A DNA stretch of 64,000 nt, taken from contig JAEZQY010000067.1 in NCBI GenBank assembly GCA_023441055.1, positions 160,867-224,866 of the forward strand. The letters are read 5' to 3'. This stretch comes from Bacillota bacterium. GTDB taxonomy: Bacteria; Bacillota; Bacilli; Paenibacillales; UBA4045. The notes beneath the pieces were generated by a model, which worked only from the letters and a program-made list of their open reading frames with translations, searched no databases and had not been told where the DNA came from. The translations under genes and the position numbers were made by a program. Shown here one piece after another: positions 1 to 8,941 of this stretch; position 1 is the first letter of the stretch; every line of letters begins with the position of its first letter.

Positions 1-513
1 GATGCGCTGATTCATCCAGCCGGCCAGATCGCGGAATTGGCGTCCTAATCGGTATTCAGGCACAACGCTGTCTCCGACCTCATTCGTCACGAGGATGACA
101 CGCCGGTCCCGCTCCACTATCAGCTGCGCAAGCTGCTCAACCTTATCCATCACCTTAGTCTCGCAATCGGGCTCAGCCTCATAGCGCAGTAGCCAGTTCG
201 TCAGCCACAGGGTCAGGCAGTCAACAAGCACGATCTCATCCGGGTATTGTCTGATCGCGTCAACAAGCTCGAACGGCTCTTCGATGGTACGCCAGGTGAA
301 GGGAGCGGCATCTGACTGGGCTTGCTTATGCGCGAATGAGGATTCGGTCATCTCGGCGCGCCGCTTCTGATGATGCTCCACACGCTCCCGCATCTCCTCA
401 TCGAGCACCTGCGACGTCGCGATATACATCCCGCCCGCACCCTGTCTCCTTGCATATTGCTCCGCGAATCGACTCTTCCCGCTCCTTGCTCCGCCTGTCA
501 CTAACACCGCCAT
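1..513 (-). CDS. cobU: Adenosylcobinamide kinase / guanylyltransferase CobU (3' end cut by window edge)
   Basis: The reading frame begins at an ATG at 513-511 and runs off the left edge after 171 codons, so the C-terminus is missing. The N-terminus carries a P-loop, GGARSGKS at residues 7-14, placed as in the CobU/CobP family, followed by text typical of the family (a YIATSQ segment, and a VDCLTLWLTN segment near residue 90). Family knowledge: the enzyme phosphorylates adenosylcobinamide and then transfers GMP to it during assembly of the lower ligand loop of cobalamin. It is the distal gene of the leftward B12 cluster, downstream of cobT. The 180-bp gap to cobT holds a 51-bp tandem repeat. 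Confidence 0.9.
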   Translation of the reverse strand, partial: MAVLVTGGARSGKSRFAEQYARRQGAGGMYIATSQVLDEEMRERVEHHQKRRAEMTESSFAHKQAQSDAAPFTWRTIEEPFELVDAIRQYPDEIVLVDCLTLWLTNWLLRYEAEPDCETKVMDKVEQLAQLIVERDRRVILVTNEVGDSVVPEYRLGRQFRDLAGWMNQRI

Positions 514-554
514 CACGTTGCCCCCATTCCTCTCGTCAACATCGACTCTGAACC

Positions 555-686
555 CATCCAGCTTCACTTTACAGCGTTACGCGTACCAGTTACCTCGTAT
601 CGCATCATCCAGCTTCACTTTCCAGCGCTGCGCGCACCAGTTACCTCGTATCGCATCATCCAGCTTCACTTACCGGCGCTGCTGCG
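555..686. repeat. 51-bp tandem repeat between cobT and cobU
   Basis: The hexamer catcca followed by gcttcactt recurs at 555, 606 and 657, an exact 51-bp period. Two copies are complete and the third is partial. Each complete copy contains a core like gcgcgcaccagttacctcg. The period equals that of the array between ectC and ectD. 51 is divisible by three, so the array stays open in some frames and makes meaningless repeat peptides. Confidence 0.8.
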
Positions 687-693
687 ACCCGCA

Positions 694-1752
694 TCAGCCC
701 TCCGAGATGCCTGCGCTCTCGAAGGTGGCCATCTCTTGCATGAGCTTAACCGCGGCATCGAGGATAGTCATGCCGATTGCCGCGCCAGTGCCTTCTCCGA
801 CCCGCATGCCCAGCGTAATCATCGGCTTCAGGCCGAGCTGCTCCAGCACCGCGCCATGACCTTTCTCATCCGACAGATGGGATGCGATCATATAGTCGCG
901 CGTCAGCGGGGCAAGCCGATAAGCCACAAGCGCCGCCAGCGTTGCAATGAATCCATCGATCACGACCGGACAGCGGTTAGCCGCCGCACCTAATATAACG
1001 CCAGTCATCCCCGCGATTTCGAGCCCGCCCAGCTTGCTCAGTACATCGAGCGGATCATTCGCATCCGGCGCATTCACAGCAATCGCGAGATTAATCACAG
1101 CGCGCTTACGTTGCAGCCCTGCATCGTCCACGCCAGTTCCTCGCCCGACAGCCTGCTCGGAAGACACACCGCCGAGCACTTGCAGCATGGCCGCGCTAGG
1201 CGTTGTATTGCCGATGCCCATCTCGCCTGTCGCGAACATCTGATAGCCGCGCTGCATCAACTCATCCACCACCGCGATCCCAACTTCAATTGCCGCAACT
1301 GCTTCTTCACGCGTCATCGCCGGTCCACGCGCAATATTCGCTGTTCCATAGCGCACCTTGCGTCTGAGCAGATCTGGATGGTCGATGTCGCTCTTGACGC
1401 CGATATCGACACATATGACCTCAGCACCTGCGTGACGGCCCAGCACATTGACAGCCGCTCCGCCATTCAGGAAGTTCAAGACCATCTGCGGCGTCACCTC
1501 CTGCGGGAATGCGCTTACGCCCTCCTCGCATACGCCATGATCTCCCGCCATCACAATGATCGCTTTCTTCCGAATCTGTAACGGGAATTCGCGAGCGATG
1601 CCAGCCAATTGAGCCGCCAGCCCCTCCAATTGCCCCAGACTGCCGGGCGGCTTCGTCAGCCGATCCGAATGGGACTGCGCAGCCTGCATCGCGTTCTGAT
1701 CCAATGCCTCAATGTTCTCCAATATCGCTTTAAGCCGATCCCCTATCGCCAT
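694..1752 (-). CDS. cobT: Nicotinate-nucleotide--dimethylbenzimidazole phosphoribosyltransferase CobT
   Basis: The 352-aa product is full length for CobT. It shows the substrate-pocket motif TKPPGSLG near residues 33-40, GEMGIGNTT at 177-185, and the C-terminal VGEGTGAAIG containing the probable catalytic base Glu320. Family knowledge: it makes alpha-ribazole phosphate from nicotinate mononucleotide and dimethylbenzimidazole, the lower-ligand activation step of cobalamin assembly. It lies in the leftward B12 cluster, 209 bp downstream of the AAC(3)-like gene and upstream of cobU. With the btu transporter upstream this suggests salvage of corrinoids; a full de novo pathway is not visible here. 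Confidence 0.95.
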   Translation of the reverse strand: MAIGDRLKAILENIEALDQNAMQAAQSHSDRLTKPPGSLGQLEGLAAQLAGIAREFPLQIRKKAIIVMAGDHGVCEEGVSAFPQEVTPQMVLNFLNGGAAVNVLGRHAGAEVICVDIGVKSDIDHPDLLRRKVRYGTANIARGPAMTREEAVAAIEVGIAVVDELMQRGYQMFATGEMGIGNTTPSAAMLQVLGGVSSEQAVGRGTGVDDAGLQRKRAVINLAIAVNAPDANDPLDVLSKLGGLEIAGMTGVILGAAANRCPVVIDGFIATLAALVAYRLAPLTRDYMIASHLSDEKGHGAVLEQLGLKPMITLGMRVGEGTGAAIGMTILDAAVKLMQEMATFESAGISEG

Positions 1753-1961
1753 ATCTCTTACTCACCCTTCTGATATGTACTCGCGCAATGCATCGAATTT
1801 ATGCACCGAACTCATGCATCGAACGTTTGCTCCGCCTTATTACCTCTACCTAATGAAGCTTTGCTTATCTTACTCTCTCAATCAATCGGCTCATTTCTTG
1901 TACTTGCTATTTACACAAGCCCATCATTCTCCGATAGACAAGCTCGCCCTACAACCTCCAC

Positions 1962-2807
1962 TTACACGCTCGCCTTGCGGTTACGCATCATCCATTCCAC
2001 GGCATAATCCACGATCGCGCGCTGTGGAATCATCATCGCGCGCGCCTTCGCGACATAACCAATCCGTACATCCGACGTCTCCATCAAGAAATCCTCGCCC
2101 AGCAGCTCGAAGTCATCGGAATCATAATCAATATCCTCGAATTCCACCCACACCCGCTGACCGTCCTGAAAGATCGGCGCAGCATTCACTCGCCCACGCT
2201 TACCGGCATAGGCCGCTCGATACTCTGCCAGATGGAGCGAGGTGTTGTTGCGATTGCCCACGCCCAGCAGCAGAATCCAGCCGTTCTGATCATATACGCG
2301 TGCTAATGGGGAGGCCTCACCTAATCCGTAGGCCAGACTATGATCCCCGATAATCGTGTCACGATGAGCGCCCCAGGCTGCGAAGGACACCTGAGGGTGA
2401 CTGCTTCGCCTTACGCCCTGCTGCTTGCGGAAGCACTCGGGGATGCTGCCCATCCCGCTGGTCGGTGTCAGATCAGGCTCGTAAGCTGGCATGGTCGCTC
2501 TGATGGTATCCCACCAGGATGCTTGTACAGGCGGATACTGCCAGCCCGCTGGGTCCGACAGATCACCGCTGTGCGTCGGCATAACCAGTGTGCCGCTGGT
2601 CTCAAGCAGCGATTCCAGCGCATGTATGACGGCCACTGGTCCTCCGCACACCCATCCGCCGAGCGACTTCATGGAGGAATGCAGCAGCAGCGTCATCCCC
2701 GCATGAACACCAAGCGATTGGAAATCCGCACGCAGCGTATCAACCGTGATCAGATCCCCTTCGATTACGGGCAGCATGCCCAACACCTCCTGAATATTCC
2801 TCACCAT
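1962..2807 (-). CDS. AAC(3)-family aminoglycoside N-acetyltransferase-like protein
   Basis: The 281-aa protein has the AAC(3) fold signature: a LLLHSSMKSLGG segment near residues 40-51, an LVMPTHSGD segment, and HPQVSFAAWGAH, which corresponds to the HP...AAWG motif of antibiotic acetyltransferases of the YokD type. Its start overlaps the btuD stop by one base (TA-ATG), so it is probably translated with the B12 transporter. Family knowledge: members transfer an acetyl group from acetyl-CoA to the 3-amino group of 2-deoxystreptamine aminoglycosides, but many chromosomal homologues have no proven drug substrate. Being inside a riboswitch-controlled B12 operon suggests a different role (inference). 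The family call is firm; the function is open. Confidence 0.85.
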   Translation of the reverse strand: MVRNIQEVLGMLPVIEGDLITVDTLRADFQSLGVHAGMTLLLHSSMKSLGGWVCGGPVAVIHALESLLETSGTLVMPTHSGDLSDPAGWQYPPVQASWWDTIRATMPAYEPDLTPTSGMGSIPECFRKQQGVRRSSHPQVSFAAWGAHRDTIIGDHSLAYGLGEASPLARVYDQNGWILLLGVGNRNNTSLHLAEYRAAYAGKRGRVNAAPIFQDGQRVWVEFEDIDYDSDDFELLGEDFLMETSDVRIGYVAKARAMMIPQRAIVDYAVEWMMRNRKASV

Positions 2808-3577
2808 TATCCCGGCAGTATGACCTGCGGCAGCCCGTTATCGGGATGCCCGACGATAAGCGGCAGAATGCCATACACCTCGCGGATCAACTCGCTGCGC
2901 ATGATCTGCTCCGGCGTGCCAATATCAATAACCGAGCCAGCATGCAGCATCAGAATCCGATCACAATGCAAGGCCGCCAGGTTCAGATCATGCAGCACCG
3001 CGATAACCGTCATCTCCGACTCTCGCCGCCAACGCTTGATCTGCTCCATCAGCATCACCTGATGACCGATATCCAGATACGTCGTCGGTTCATCGAGCAT
3101 AAGCAGCCTCGGCTCCTGCGCCATCGTCTTGCCTAGTGCAACGCGCTGCCGCTCGCCGCCGCTAAGATGCTCCAGGCTGCGATCCTGCAAGTCGGTCAGA
3201 CTCAGCTTCTCCAGCACCTGGTCGATGAACGCGTCGACATCGCGCGCCTCTTCGCCCAGCCAATTCTGATGCGGAAACCGCCCCATCTCCACCACCTCGC
3301 GAACCGTGAAGCTCACCGGCGGGAGCGTCTCCTGCTGCAGAACAGCAAGCCAGCGTGCCAGGTCCTTGCGGGCATGCCGTCCAATCTCTATCCCATCCAG
3401 CAAAATAGTGCCCCCATCCGCCCGTTCCACACCGGACAACAGCTTCAGCAGTGTGGACTTCCCACTGCCGTTAGGTCCAATTATGCCGAGACATTCGCCT
3501 CGCGCGACGTTGAAGCTGACATCCTGGAGGATGATGTCAGTTTGGTACATTTTGCGTATATGGCTCACTTCAATCAT
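2807..3577 (-). CDS. btuD: Cobalamin/iron-siderophore-type ABC transporter ATPase (BtuD-like)
   Basis: This 256-aa ATPase has Walker A GPNGSGKS at residues 34-41, the ABC signature LSGGE at 138-142, Walker B LLMLDE at 158-163, and the switch histidine in VLHDLNLA. The combination is typical of the FepC/BtuD subfamily. It energises import of the substrate captured by the adjacent lipoprotein and moved by the adjacent permease. It lies 6 bp downstream of the permease gene and touches the AAC(3)-like gene. The substrate is assigned to cobalamin or another corrinoid from the upstream cobalamin riboswitch and downstream cob genes, not from the protein itself. Confidence 0.9.
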   Translation of the reverse strand: MIEVSHIRKMYQTDIILQDVSFNVARGECLGIIGPNGSGKSTLLKLLSGVERADGGTILLDGIEIGRHARKDLARWLAVLQQETLPPVSFTVREVVEMGRFPHQNWLGEEARDVDAFIDQVLEKLSLTDLQDRSLEHLSGGERQRVALGKTMAQEPRLLMLDEPTTYLDIGHQVMLMEQIKRWRRESEMTVIAVLHDLNLAALHCDRILMLHAGSVIDIGTPEQIMRSELIREVYGILPLIVGHPDNGLPQVILPG

Positions 3578-3583
3578 CCGGAT

Positions 3584-4621
3584 TCATCCCCTTGACAGTT
3601 GTTTGTTCTTGCGCAGCAGGTAGGCGAAGAACGGCGCTCCCAGGAAGGCCGTGACGACACCGAGCGGGATCTCGGTCGGACTGAGCAGCGTACGCGCGAG
3701 TGTATCGGCCCAGAGCACATACACACCACCTAGTATGCCTGTAATCGGCATTAGGATGCGATAATCCGGACCGACAATGAGCCGGACCAGATGCGGCACG
3801 ACGAGTCCGACGAATCCGATGGTGCCCACAATCGACACAGCCGCTGCGGTAATCAAGGTGGATACGATGAGCACGGTCATGCGTGTCCGCTGCACATTCA
3901 CACCTAGATGAGCCGCTTGTCGCTCACCCAGTGCGAACAGGTTCAGGATTCGACTATAAGCTAGAAGAATAATCAGACCTACAGCTAGATAGGGGATCAG
4001 CACAATGGTGAACGACCATCCGCGCAGCGATAGACTGCCCATTGTCCAGAATACGATCTCGTTGATAACGGAGTCGGACATCGAGACCATGAAGGATACG
4101 AATGAGCCCAGGAAGGCCGATACCACAACACCCGACAGAATTAAGGTCTCCAAGCGATACTTGCCATGTACATTCGCTAATCGGATTACGAGGAATAAGC
4201 TCATTAATCCGGTTATGAAGGCAACGAGCGGAATAGCCCACTTGCCGATAAGCATCGTATGAAAGCCCATCAGGATCATGAAGGCAGCGCCTACCGCTGA
4301 GCCTGATGCCACGCCTAGCGTATAGGGGTCTGCCAGCGGATTGCGAAGCACACCCTGGAAGCCTGCACCAGCCAGAGACAGACAAGCGCCTACCAGAATG
4401 GCCAGCACCACACGCGGCAGACGCACCTTCAAGATGATCTGCTCTGACGAGCCTGCCCAGGTCGGCTCCACCCAGCTGCCAATCACTGGCAGCTGGTGCA
4501 GCAGGATGCCCCATACGTCGCTGAGCGGCATTCGTGCTGTACCAATTGACAGGCTTATAACGGCTGAGAGGAGAAGCAGCCCTAAGGCTGCTCCTCCCCA
4601 TATGACAATCTTATGTGTCAT
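3584..4621 (-). CDS. btuC: FecCD-family ABC transporter permease (BtuC-like)
   Basis: A 345-aa, very hydrophobic protein with about nine to ten membrane segments and the FecCD hallmarks: LRLPRVVLAILVGACLSLAG-like text near residues 68-87, GFQGVLRNPLADPYTLGVASG-like text near 89-108, and GFVGLVVPHLVRL near 267-279. It forms the membrane channel of the B12-type importer. Its start overlaps the btuF stop by 4 bp (ATGA arrangement), so translation is coupled. Nothing looks truncated. Confidence 0.92.
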   Translation of the reverse strand: MTHKIVIWGGAALGLLLLSAVISLSIGTARMPLSDVWGILLHQLPVIGSWVEPTWAGSSEQIILKVRLPRVVLAILVGACLSLAGAGFQGVLRNPLADPYTLGVASGSAVGAAFMILMGFHTMLIGKWAIPLVAFITGLMSLFLVIRLANVHGKYRLETLILSGVVVSAFLGSFVSFMVSMSDSVINEIVFWTMGSLSLRGWSFTIVLIPYLAVGLIILLAYSRILNLFALGERQAAHLGVNVQRTRMTVLIVSTLITAAAVSIVGTIGFVGLVVPHLVRLIVGPDYRILMPITGILGGVYVLWADTLARTLLSPTEIPLGVVTAFLGAPFFAYLLRKNKQLSRG

Positions 4622-5664
4622 TGCCCAATCAATCCTGGATAGATACCTTCGAACATGAGCAGCAGCCCTTCCGTAATGCGAGGTCCTGGTCTTGCCAGGA
4701 TATCATTATCGATTGCAATCAATTGGCTGTTCTGAATCGCCTGGATCTGTTCCCAGCCGCTTCTATTCTTAATCAGCTCCTCAAGTGATTTGCCAGAATC
4801 GTAGTCTACGAGATTAGCCGCATATAGGATCACATCCGGGTCGTCTTGGATGACCTTCTCTTCATTGACCTGGTTCCAGCCTGGCTGATCACCTGCGATA
4901 TTGATGCCACCTGCCATTACAAGTAACTCATCTAGAAACTCGCCGCTTCCTACGGTCCAGCCCGGCGCAAACTCTAGATAAACCTTCTTCTTATCCGATT
5001 CCTGAATCGTTGCGACCGCATCTGTCACCTTGGTGATATCGGCTCTAAGCTTCTCAACGAGTTCTTCGGCTTGCACCTGCGTATTCGTCACAACGCCGAG
5101 ACGCAGGATATTATCCAGTACATCCTCTACTGTCTTAGGGTCAGTCTTATAGATCTTAATACCGAGTTCACGGAACTTTACGGCCGCATCGTCAGGCAAG
5201 GAGATACCCCCGATTAACAGATCGGAATCAGCTGCGATAATCGCCTCGACATTCGGATTGAATACGCCGCCGACCTTGGGCTTGCTGAGCGCTTCCTCCG
5301 GATAATTATCATAATCCGACACACCCACAATCTTGTCGCCTAATCCCAGCGCGAAGAGAATTTCGGTCTCCGACGGCGATGTAGATACAATGCGCTCTGG
5401 TGCCGCTTCGAAGGTGATTTCCTCGCCGCTGGCATCCGTTACGGTAATCGGATAAGCTGTCTCATTAGATGCTGCAGGTTCCTCAGGTTCATCGGCAGGC
5501 ACTTCCTCGCCGCCTGCGCTTGTCCCTTCAGCGTGCGCTTCATTCGGAGCACTAATGGCGCTGTCAGGTGCCGCACCGCCTTGATTGTTCTCGCTGTTCC
5601 CAGCTCCGCAGCCTGCCAGCGCCACCATCATGACGACTAACAATAAACTTAGTAGCTTTCTCAT
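4618..5664 (-). CDS. btuF: Corrinoid-binding lipoprotein (BtuF/FecB-like)
   Basis: The 348-aa product begins with a lipoprotein signal peptide ending in a lipobox (LAGC, Cys at about residue 19), then a low-complexity Glu/Ala/Pro linker to about residue 70, then a TroA/FecB-type periplasmic-binding fold (RIVSTSPSETEILFALGLGD, GGVFNPNVEAI, and a C-terminal ARPGPRI segment). In a Gram-positive cell it is tethered outside the membrane and hands substrate to the BtuCD channel. It is the first gene behind the cobalamin riboswitch at about 5840-6015, which supports a corrinoid substrate. Confidence 0.92.
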   Translation of the reverse strand: MRKLLSLLLVVMMVALAGCGAGNSENNQGGAAPDSAISAPNEAHAEGTSAGGEEVPADEPEEPAASNETAYPITVTDASGEEITFEAAPERIVSTSPSETEILFALGLGDKIVGVSDYDNYPEEALSKPKVGGVFNPNVEAIIAADSDLLIGGISLPDDAAVKFRELGIKIYKTDPKTVEDVLDNILRLGVVTNTQVQAEELVEKLRADITKVTDAVATIQESDKKKVYLEFAPGWTVGSGEFLDELLVMAGGINIAGDQPGWNQVNEEKVIQDDPDVILYAANLVDYDSGKSLEELIKNRSGWEQIQAIQNSQLIAIDNDILARPGPRITEGLLLMFEGIYPGLIGQ

Positions 5665-5745
5665 TCCTCACTCGTCCCTTCATCTCTGTACAATAATATC
5701 GAGAATTGCTTGATGACGGGCTTGATTAGCCATTAACGAAAAGAA

Positions 5746-5774
5746 AACCTTGTACCCATATCGGATGCAAGGTT
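5746..5774 (-). terminator. Riboswitch expression-platform terminator before btuF
   Basis: On the minus strand AACCTTG and CAAGGTT form a 7-bp stem around a 15-nt loop, followed by TTCTTTT. It lies between the cobalamin aptamer and the btuF start, as expected for transcription attenuation. The aptamer also contains CAAGGTT on the sense strand (around 5976-5982), which could compete for the terminator's 5' arm; that antiterminator pairing is inference. Confidence 0.65.
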
Positions 5775-5837
5775 AGCAAATCAGAATATAATCTGACTGC
5801 TGCCGTGTCCTTTTCCGCGAAGGATTTCGTTGGCGAG

Positions 5838-6016
5838 CGCTTATAGGCAGGTTTCCTGGCTTACGGGTTGCCGAGCTCCTCTCCTTCCCATTCCGCGCGC
5901 AGAACAGTGGTATTGCGAGGATCTCCCCGATTCACAGTGGCGGGACCGCGCCGGCATCGCACCGGCTTCCCTTTTAACCTTGTTAGCTAGACAAGGCACC
6001 TATCGGCTTCAAGTTC
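5838..6016 (-). promoter_or_regulatory. Cobalamin riboswitch (btuFCD leader)
   Basis: Read on the minus strand, the leader contains the hallmark blocks of the cobalamin aptamer in order: ATAGGTGCC, GGGAAGCCGGTG, GCGGTCCCGCCACTGT, and the B12 box AAGCCAGGAAACCTGCC. An extra hairpin CCTTGT/ACAAGG sits near its 5' end. Family knowledge: adenosylcobalamin binding stops expression of the downstream genes, here the importer, the AAC(3)-like gene and probably cobT-cobU. Confidence 0.95.
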
Positions 6017-6044
6017 AATTGATCAAGCTAAATCTCTATCTAGT

Positions 6045-6073
6045 AGTATAGCTGATCTTGCCTCAAGAGACAA
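6045..6073 (-). promoter_or_regulatory. Sigma-A promoter of the btu operon
   Basis: On the minus strand TTGTCT (6073-6068), a 17-bp spacer and TATACT (6050-6045) make a good vegetative promoter. The -35 box lies inside the last codons of metE. Transcription would begin near 6038, just upstream of the cobalamin aptamer. Confidence 0.6.
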
Positions 6074-8348
6074 TCAGCTTGCCTCTAGCGTCTCTCGCCG
6101 CATCGATCATATTCCTAAGGGACTGCTCGGTCTCTTCCCAGCCGCGCGTCTTCAACCCGCAATCCGGATTAATCCAGAACAAGGCCGGATCGAGCACCCG
6201 AAGCGCGCGATCGATCATCTCGGACATCTCCTGCACGGAAGGCACGCGTGGGCTGTGGATATCATACACGCCAAGCCCTATTCCGTGATCGTACCCCTGA
6301 AGCTCGAAGCTGGAGATCAGTTCGCCGTGGCTGCGCGAAGTCTCGATCGAGATCACATCCGCATCCAGTGCCTGGATGGAATCGATCATGTCGTGGAATT
6401 CGCAATAGCACATATGAGTGTGAATTTGAGTCGTATCCTTCACACTAGCTGTCGAGATGCGGAATGACCGGACCGCCCAATCCAGATAATGGGCATGATC
6501 GCGATGCTTCAGCGGCAATCCCTCACGGAGCGCCGGTTCGTCCACCTGAATCATGGCGATCCCCGCCTGCTCCAGATGCTCAACCTCTTCGCGCAGCGCG
6601 AGCGCGATCTGATAAGCAACCTGCTCGCGGCTGCGATCATCGCGCACGAACGACCAGTTCAGAATCGTGATCGGACCGGTCAGCATTCCCTTAACCGGAT
6701 GTGATGTTAGCGATTGCGCATAGGCGGTCTCTTCGACGGTCATCGGCTCCAAGAACGCCACGTCTCCATAGATGACCGGCGGCTTGACACAGCGCGAGCC
6801 ATAGGATTGTACCCAGCCGTTCTGCGTGAACAGGAAGCCCGCCAGCTTCTCACCGAAGAACTCCACCATATCCGTTCGCTCGAATTCGCCGTGTACGAGC
6901 ACGTCGATTCCGATCTCCTCCTGCAGTCGCACACAAGACTCAATCTGCTCACGTACGAACGCTTCATACTGTGCATGATCCCATTCTCCTCTGCGCCACT
7001 TCAGCCTCGCCTGGCGAACCTCAGCCGTCTGCGGGAAGCTGCCAATGGTAGTCGTCGACAGCAACGGCAGCTGGAATCGTTCACGTTGCAGCTCGAAGCG
7101 GTGCTGGAACGGGGAGGTTCGCGTGTCGCTCACAGCGTTGATTGCGGAGCCCGCATCTGTGTCATTACCGCGACTGCGCTCCGGTAGCGAACGGAACGCT
7201 GCCAATGCGCGGCGGCTCTCCTCAGCGACATCGCTATCCGGGCTGGCGAGGAGCTGGGCAAGCTGGCCCAGTTCGTCCAGCTTCTCATTCGCATAGGCGA
7301 GCGCTCCCTTTATAACCGGATTCATTGCCTGTTCGCGCTCCAATGAGACAGGAACATGCAGCAAGCTGCACGACGGCTGCAGAATCAATCGTTCGGCAGA
7401 CGCTTGCTTCAGCAGCTCGCCAACCAGGGCCAGCTTCTCATCCAGATCCGAGCGCCATATATTGCGTCCATCGATCACACCGGCGCCGAGCACCTTGTCG
7501 GCAGGCCATCCATACTGCGAGACAGCTGCGAGATTGGCGCCTTGATCATGTACGAAGTCCAGGCCGATCCCCTGCACAGGCAGCTTGGCGATACGTTCAT
7601 AGCTCTCTACCGCTTCGAAGAAGGTTTGCAGCATGATCTTCAGCTTCGGGACCCGCTCGGCAATGGCTTGATAGATCGATTCTACAATTGCTAGCTCTTC
7701 CGGAGCGACATCCGTCGCCAGCGCAGGCTCGTCAACCTGCACCCATGCCACGCCCTCTTGCTCCAGCTGACTTAGCAGCTCCACATAGGCAGGCAGGAAT
7801 TGCTCAACCTTGCCGGCCAACTCTGAAGCGGCGAATCCCTTGGACAGATTCAGGAAGGTGAATAGCCCTACGATGACCGGTCTGCCCTCGATCCCCGCAC
7901 GCTGCTTGGCGAACCGGTAAGCCTCCAGCGGTTTGTTGCCTGTTAAGGCATAAGGACCCTCTCCAATCTCAGGGACGATATAATGATAGTTCGTATTGAA
8001 CCACTTGGTCATCTCGCAAGCGATCGCCTGATCATTCCCCCGAGCCATGGCAAAATAAGTCTTCAACGGCACCGTACCGCCGCCATGTTGATACCGCGCA
8101 GGGATGACGCCCAGCATAACCGCCATATCGAGCATATGGTCATAGTACGTGAAGTCGCCCACTGGAATAATATCCAGTTGCTTTGACTTCTGTACCCGCA
8201 GATGCTCCAATTGAATCCGATCCATCTCAAGCTTGAATGTCTCCTCGTCGATTCGGCCTGCCCAGAACGCCTCGAGCGTCTTCTTCCATTGCCGCTCTTC
8301 TCCAATTCTTGGATAACCTAGATTGCCTGTTCTAATTTTGTCTAGCAT
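6063..8348 (-). CDS. metE: Cobalamin-independent methionine synthase MetE
   Basis: The 761-aa protein has the usual length and two-barrel layout of MetE. The N-terminus has GYPRIGEERQWK; the C-terminal barrel carries the zinc ligands in HTHMCYC and NPDCGLKTRGW, plus the QVDEPALREG segment. It transfers a methyl group from 5-methyltetrahydrofolate-triglutamate to homocysteine. AGGAGA lies about 10 nt before the ATG. Upstream is a cobalamin riboswitch, so MetE should be made only when B12 is scarce, the standard arrangement in cells that also own a B12-dependent enzyme or B12 uptake. Confidence 0.97.
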   Translation of the reverse strand: MLDKIRTGNLGYPRIGEERQWKKTLEAFWAGRIDEETFKLEMDRIQLEHLRVQKSKQLDIIPVGDFTYYDHMLDMAVMLGVIPARYQHGGGTVPLKTYFAMARGNDQAIACEMTKWFNTNYHYIVPEIGEGPYALTGNKPLEAYRFAKQRAGIEGRPVIVGLFTFLNLSKGFAASELAGKVEQFLPAYVELLSQLEQEGVAWVQVDEPALATDVAPEELAIVESIYQAIAERVPKLKIMLQTFFEAVESYERIAKLPVQGIGLDFVHDQGANLAAVSQYGWPADKVLGAGVIDGRNIWRSDLDEKLALVGELLKQASAERLILQPSCSLLHVPVSLEREQAMNPVIKGALAYANEKLDELGQLAQLLASPDSDVAEESRRALAAFRSLPERSRGNDTDAGSAINAVSDTRTSPFQHRFELQRERFQLPLLSTTTIGSFPQTAEVRQARLKWRRGEWDHAQYEAFVREQIESCVRLQEEIGIDVLVHGEFERTDMVEFFGEKLAGFLFTQNGWVQSYGSRCVKPPVIYGDVAFLEPMTVEETAYAQSLTSHPVKGMLTGPITILNWSFVRDDRSREQVAYQIALALREEVEHLEQAGIAMIQVDEPALREGLPLKHRDHAHYLDWAVRSFRISTASVKDTTQIHTHMCYCEFHDMIDSIQALDADVISIETSRSHGELISSFELQGYDHGIGLGVYDIHSPRVPSVQEMSEMIDRALRVLDPALFWINPDCGLKTRGWEETEQSLRNMIDAARDARGKLIVS

Positions 8349-8403
8349 GCTCTCTCATCTCCTCATTCTCATTTATATCCTTGCTCTTCCCGCTTGGATC
8401 AGC

Positions 8404-8453
8404 AAAAAAAAAGCGCGACCTCCCCTCAAAGAATGTACAGGGAAAGACGCGCT
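8404..8453 (-). terminator. Riboswitch terminator before metE
   Basis: On the minus strand AGCGCG pairs with CGCGCT, reinforced by an inner TTCCC/GGGGA pairing, and is followed by a run of eight to nine T. It sits between the aptamer and metE and is a classic intrinsic attenuator. Confidence 0.85.
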
Positions 8454-8517
8454 ATTCGTCATCAAGCGATGGCTAATCGTCTAACACCTCCCTATCTCCC
8501 GTAGGTACTTGCAGTGC

Positions 8518-8712
8518 TGTCGGAACAGGCAGGTCTCCTGGCTCATGGATCATCATCTCCAGCTGCCTTCCCGGGGGCAATCGCACCCAGTGGCGTTAAG
8601 CTGAAAACTCTCCATTTTACAGTGGCGGGACCGCGACGGATTTACACCGTGCTTCCCTATTAAGCTGATCCGCAGACTTGTCCGCAGATGAGCACCTATT
8701 CCCAATATTCAG
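8518..8712 (-). promoter_or_regulatory. Cobalamin riboswitch (metE leader)
   Basis: Minus-strand blocks in order are AATAGGTGCTC, GGGAAGCACGGTG, GCGGTCCCGCCACTGT and the B12 box GAGCCAGGAGACCTGCC. The match is to the same aptamer class as the element before btuF, but the sequence outside the core differs, so this is not a recent duplicate. Confidence 0.95.
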
Positions 8713-8785
8713 TTATTGCTTGCTGCAAATCTAGTACAGCATAATCCTAACCGATGCACTCGGATTTATCAAGTCGTGAATTGTA

Positions 8786-8813
8786 TTGAAATGTCAGTTC
8801 TATATGGTAATAT
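8786..8813 (+). promoter_or_regulatory. Candidate rightward promoter
   Basis: TTGAAA, a 16-bp spacer and TAATAT face right, upstream of the small endonuclease-like ORF. It matches consensus well but no transcript evidence exists. Confidence 0.4.
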
Positions 8814-8941
8814 TAGTTCAATGAAATACAGGAATGGCGAAGCACGCCTCTGAGTCCGATTGCGGATTGCGGGGGCGTGTTTTATTTTGTCGGGAGGAGT
8901 GGAGGTAGGTCACGAGTTATGAAGTCGAGCATACTAAATGG

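Noticed and set aside
518..859. Plus-strand open frame over the 51-bp repeat and the cobT end
   Set aside because: It has no ribosome binding site, its repetitive peptide results from a 51-bp period divisible by three, and half of it is antisense to cobT.
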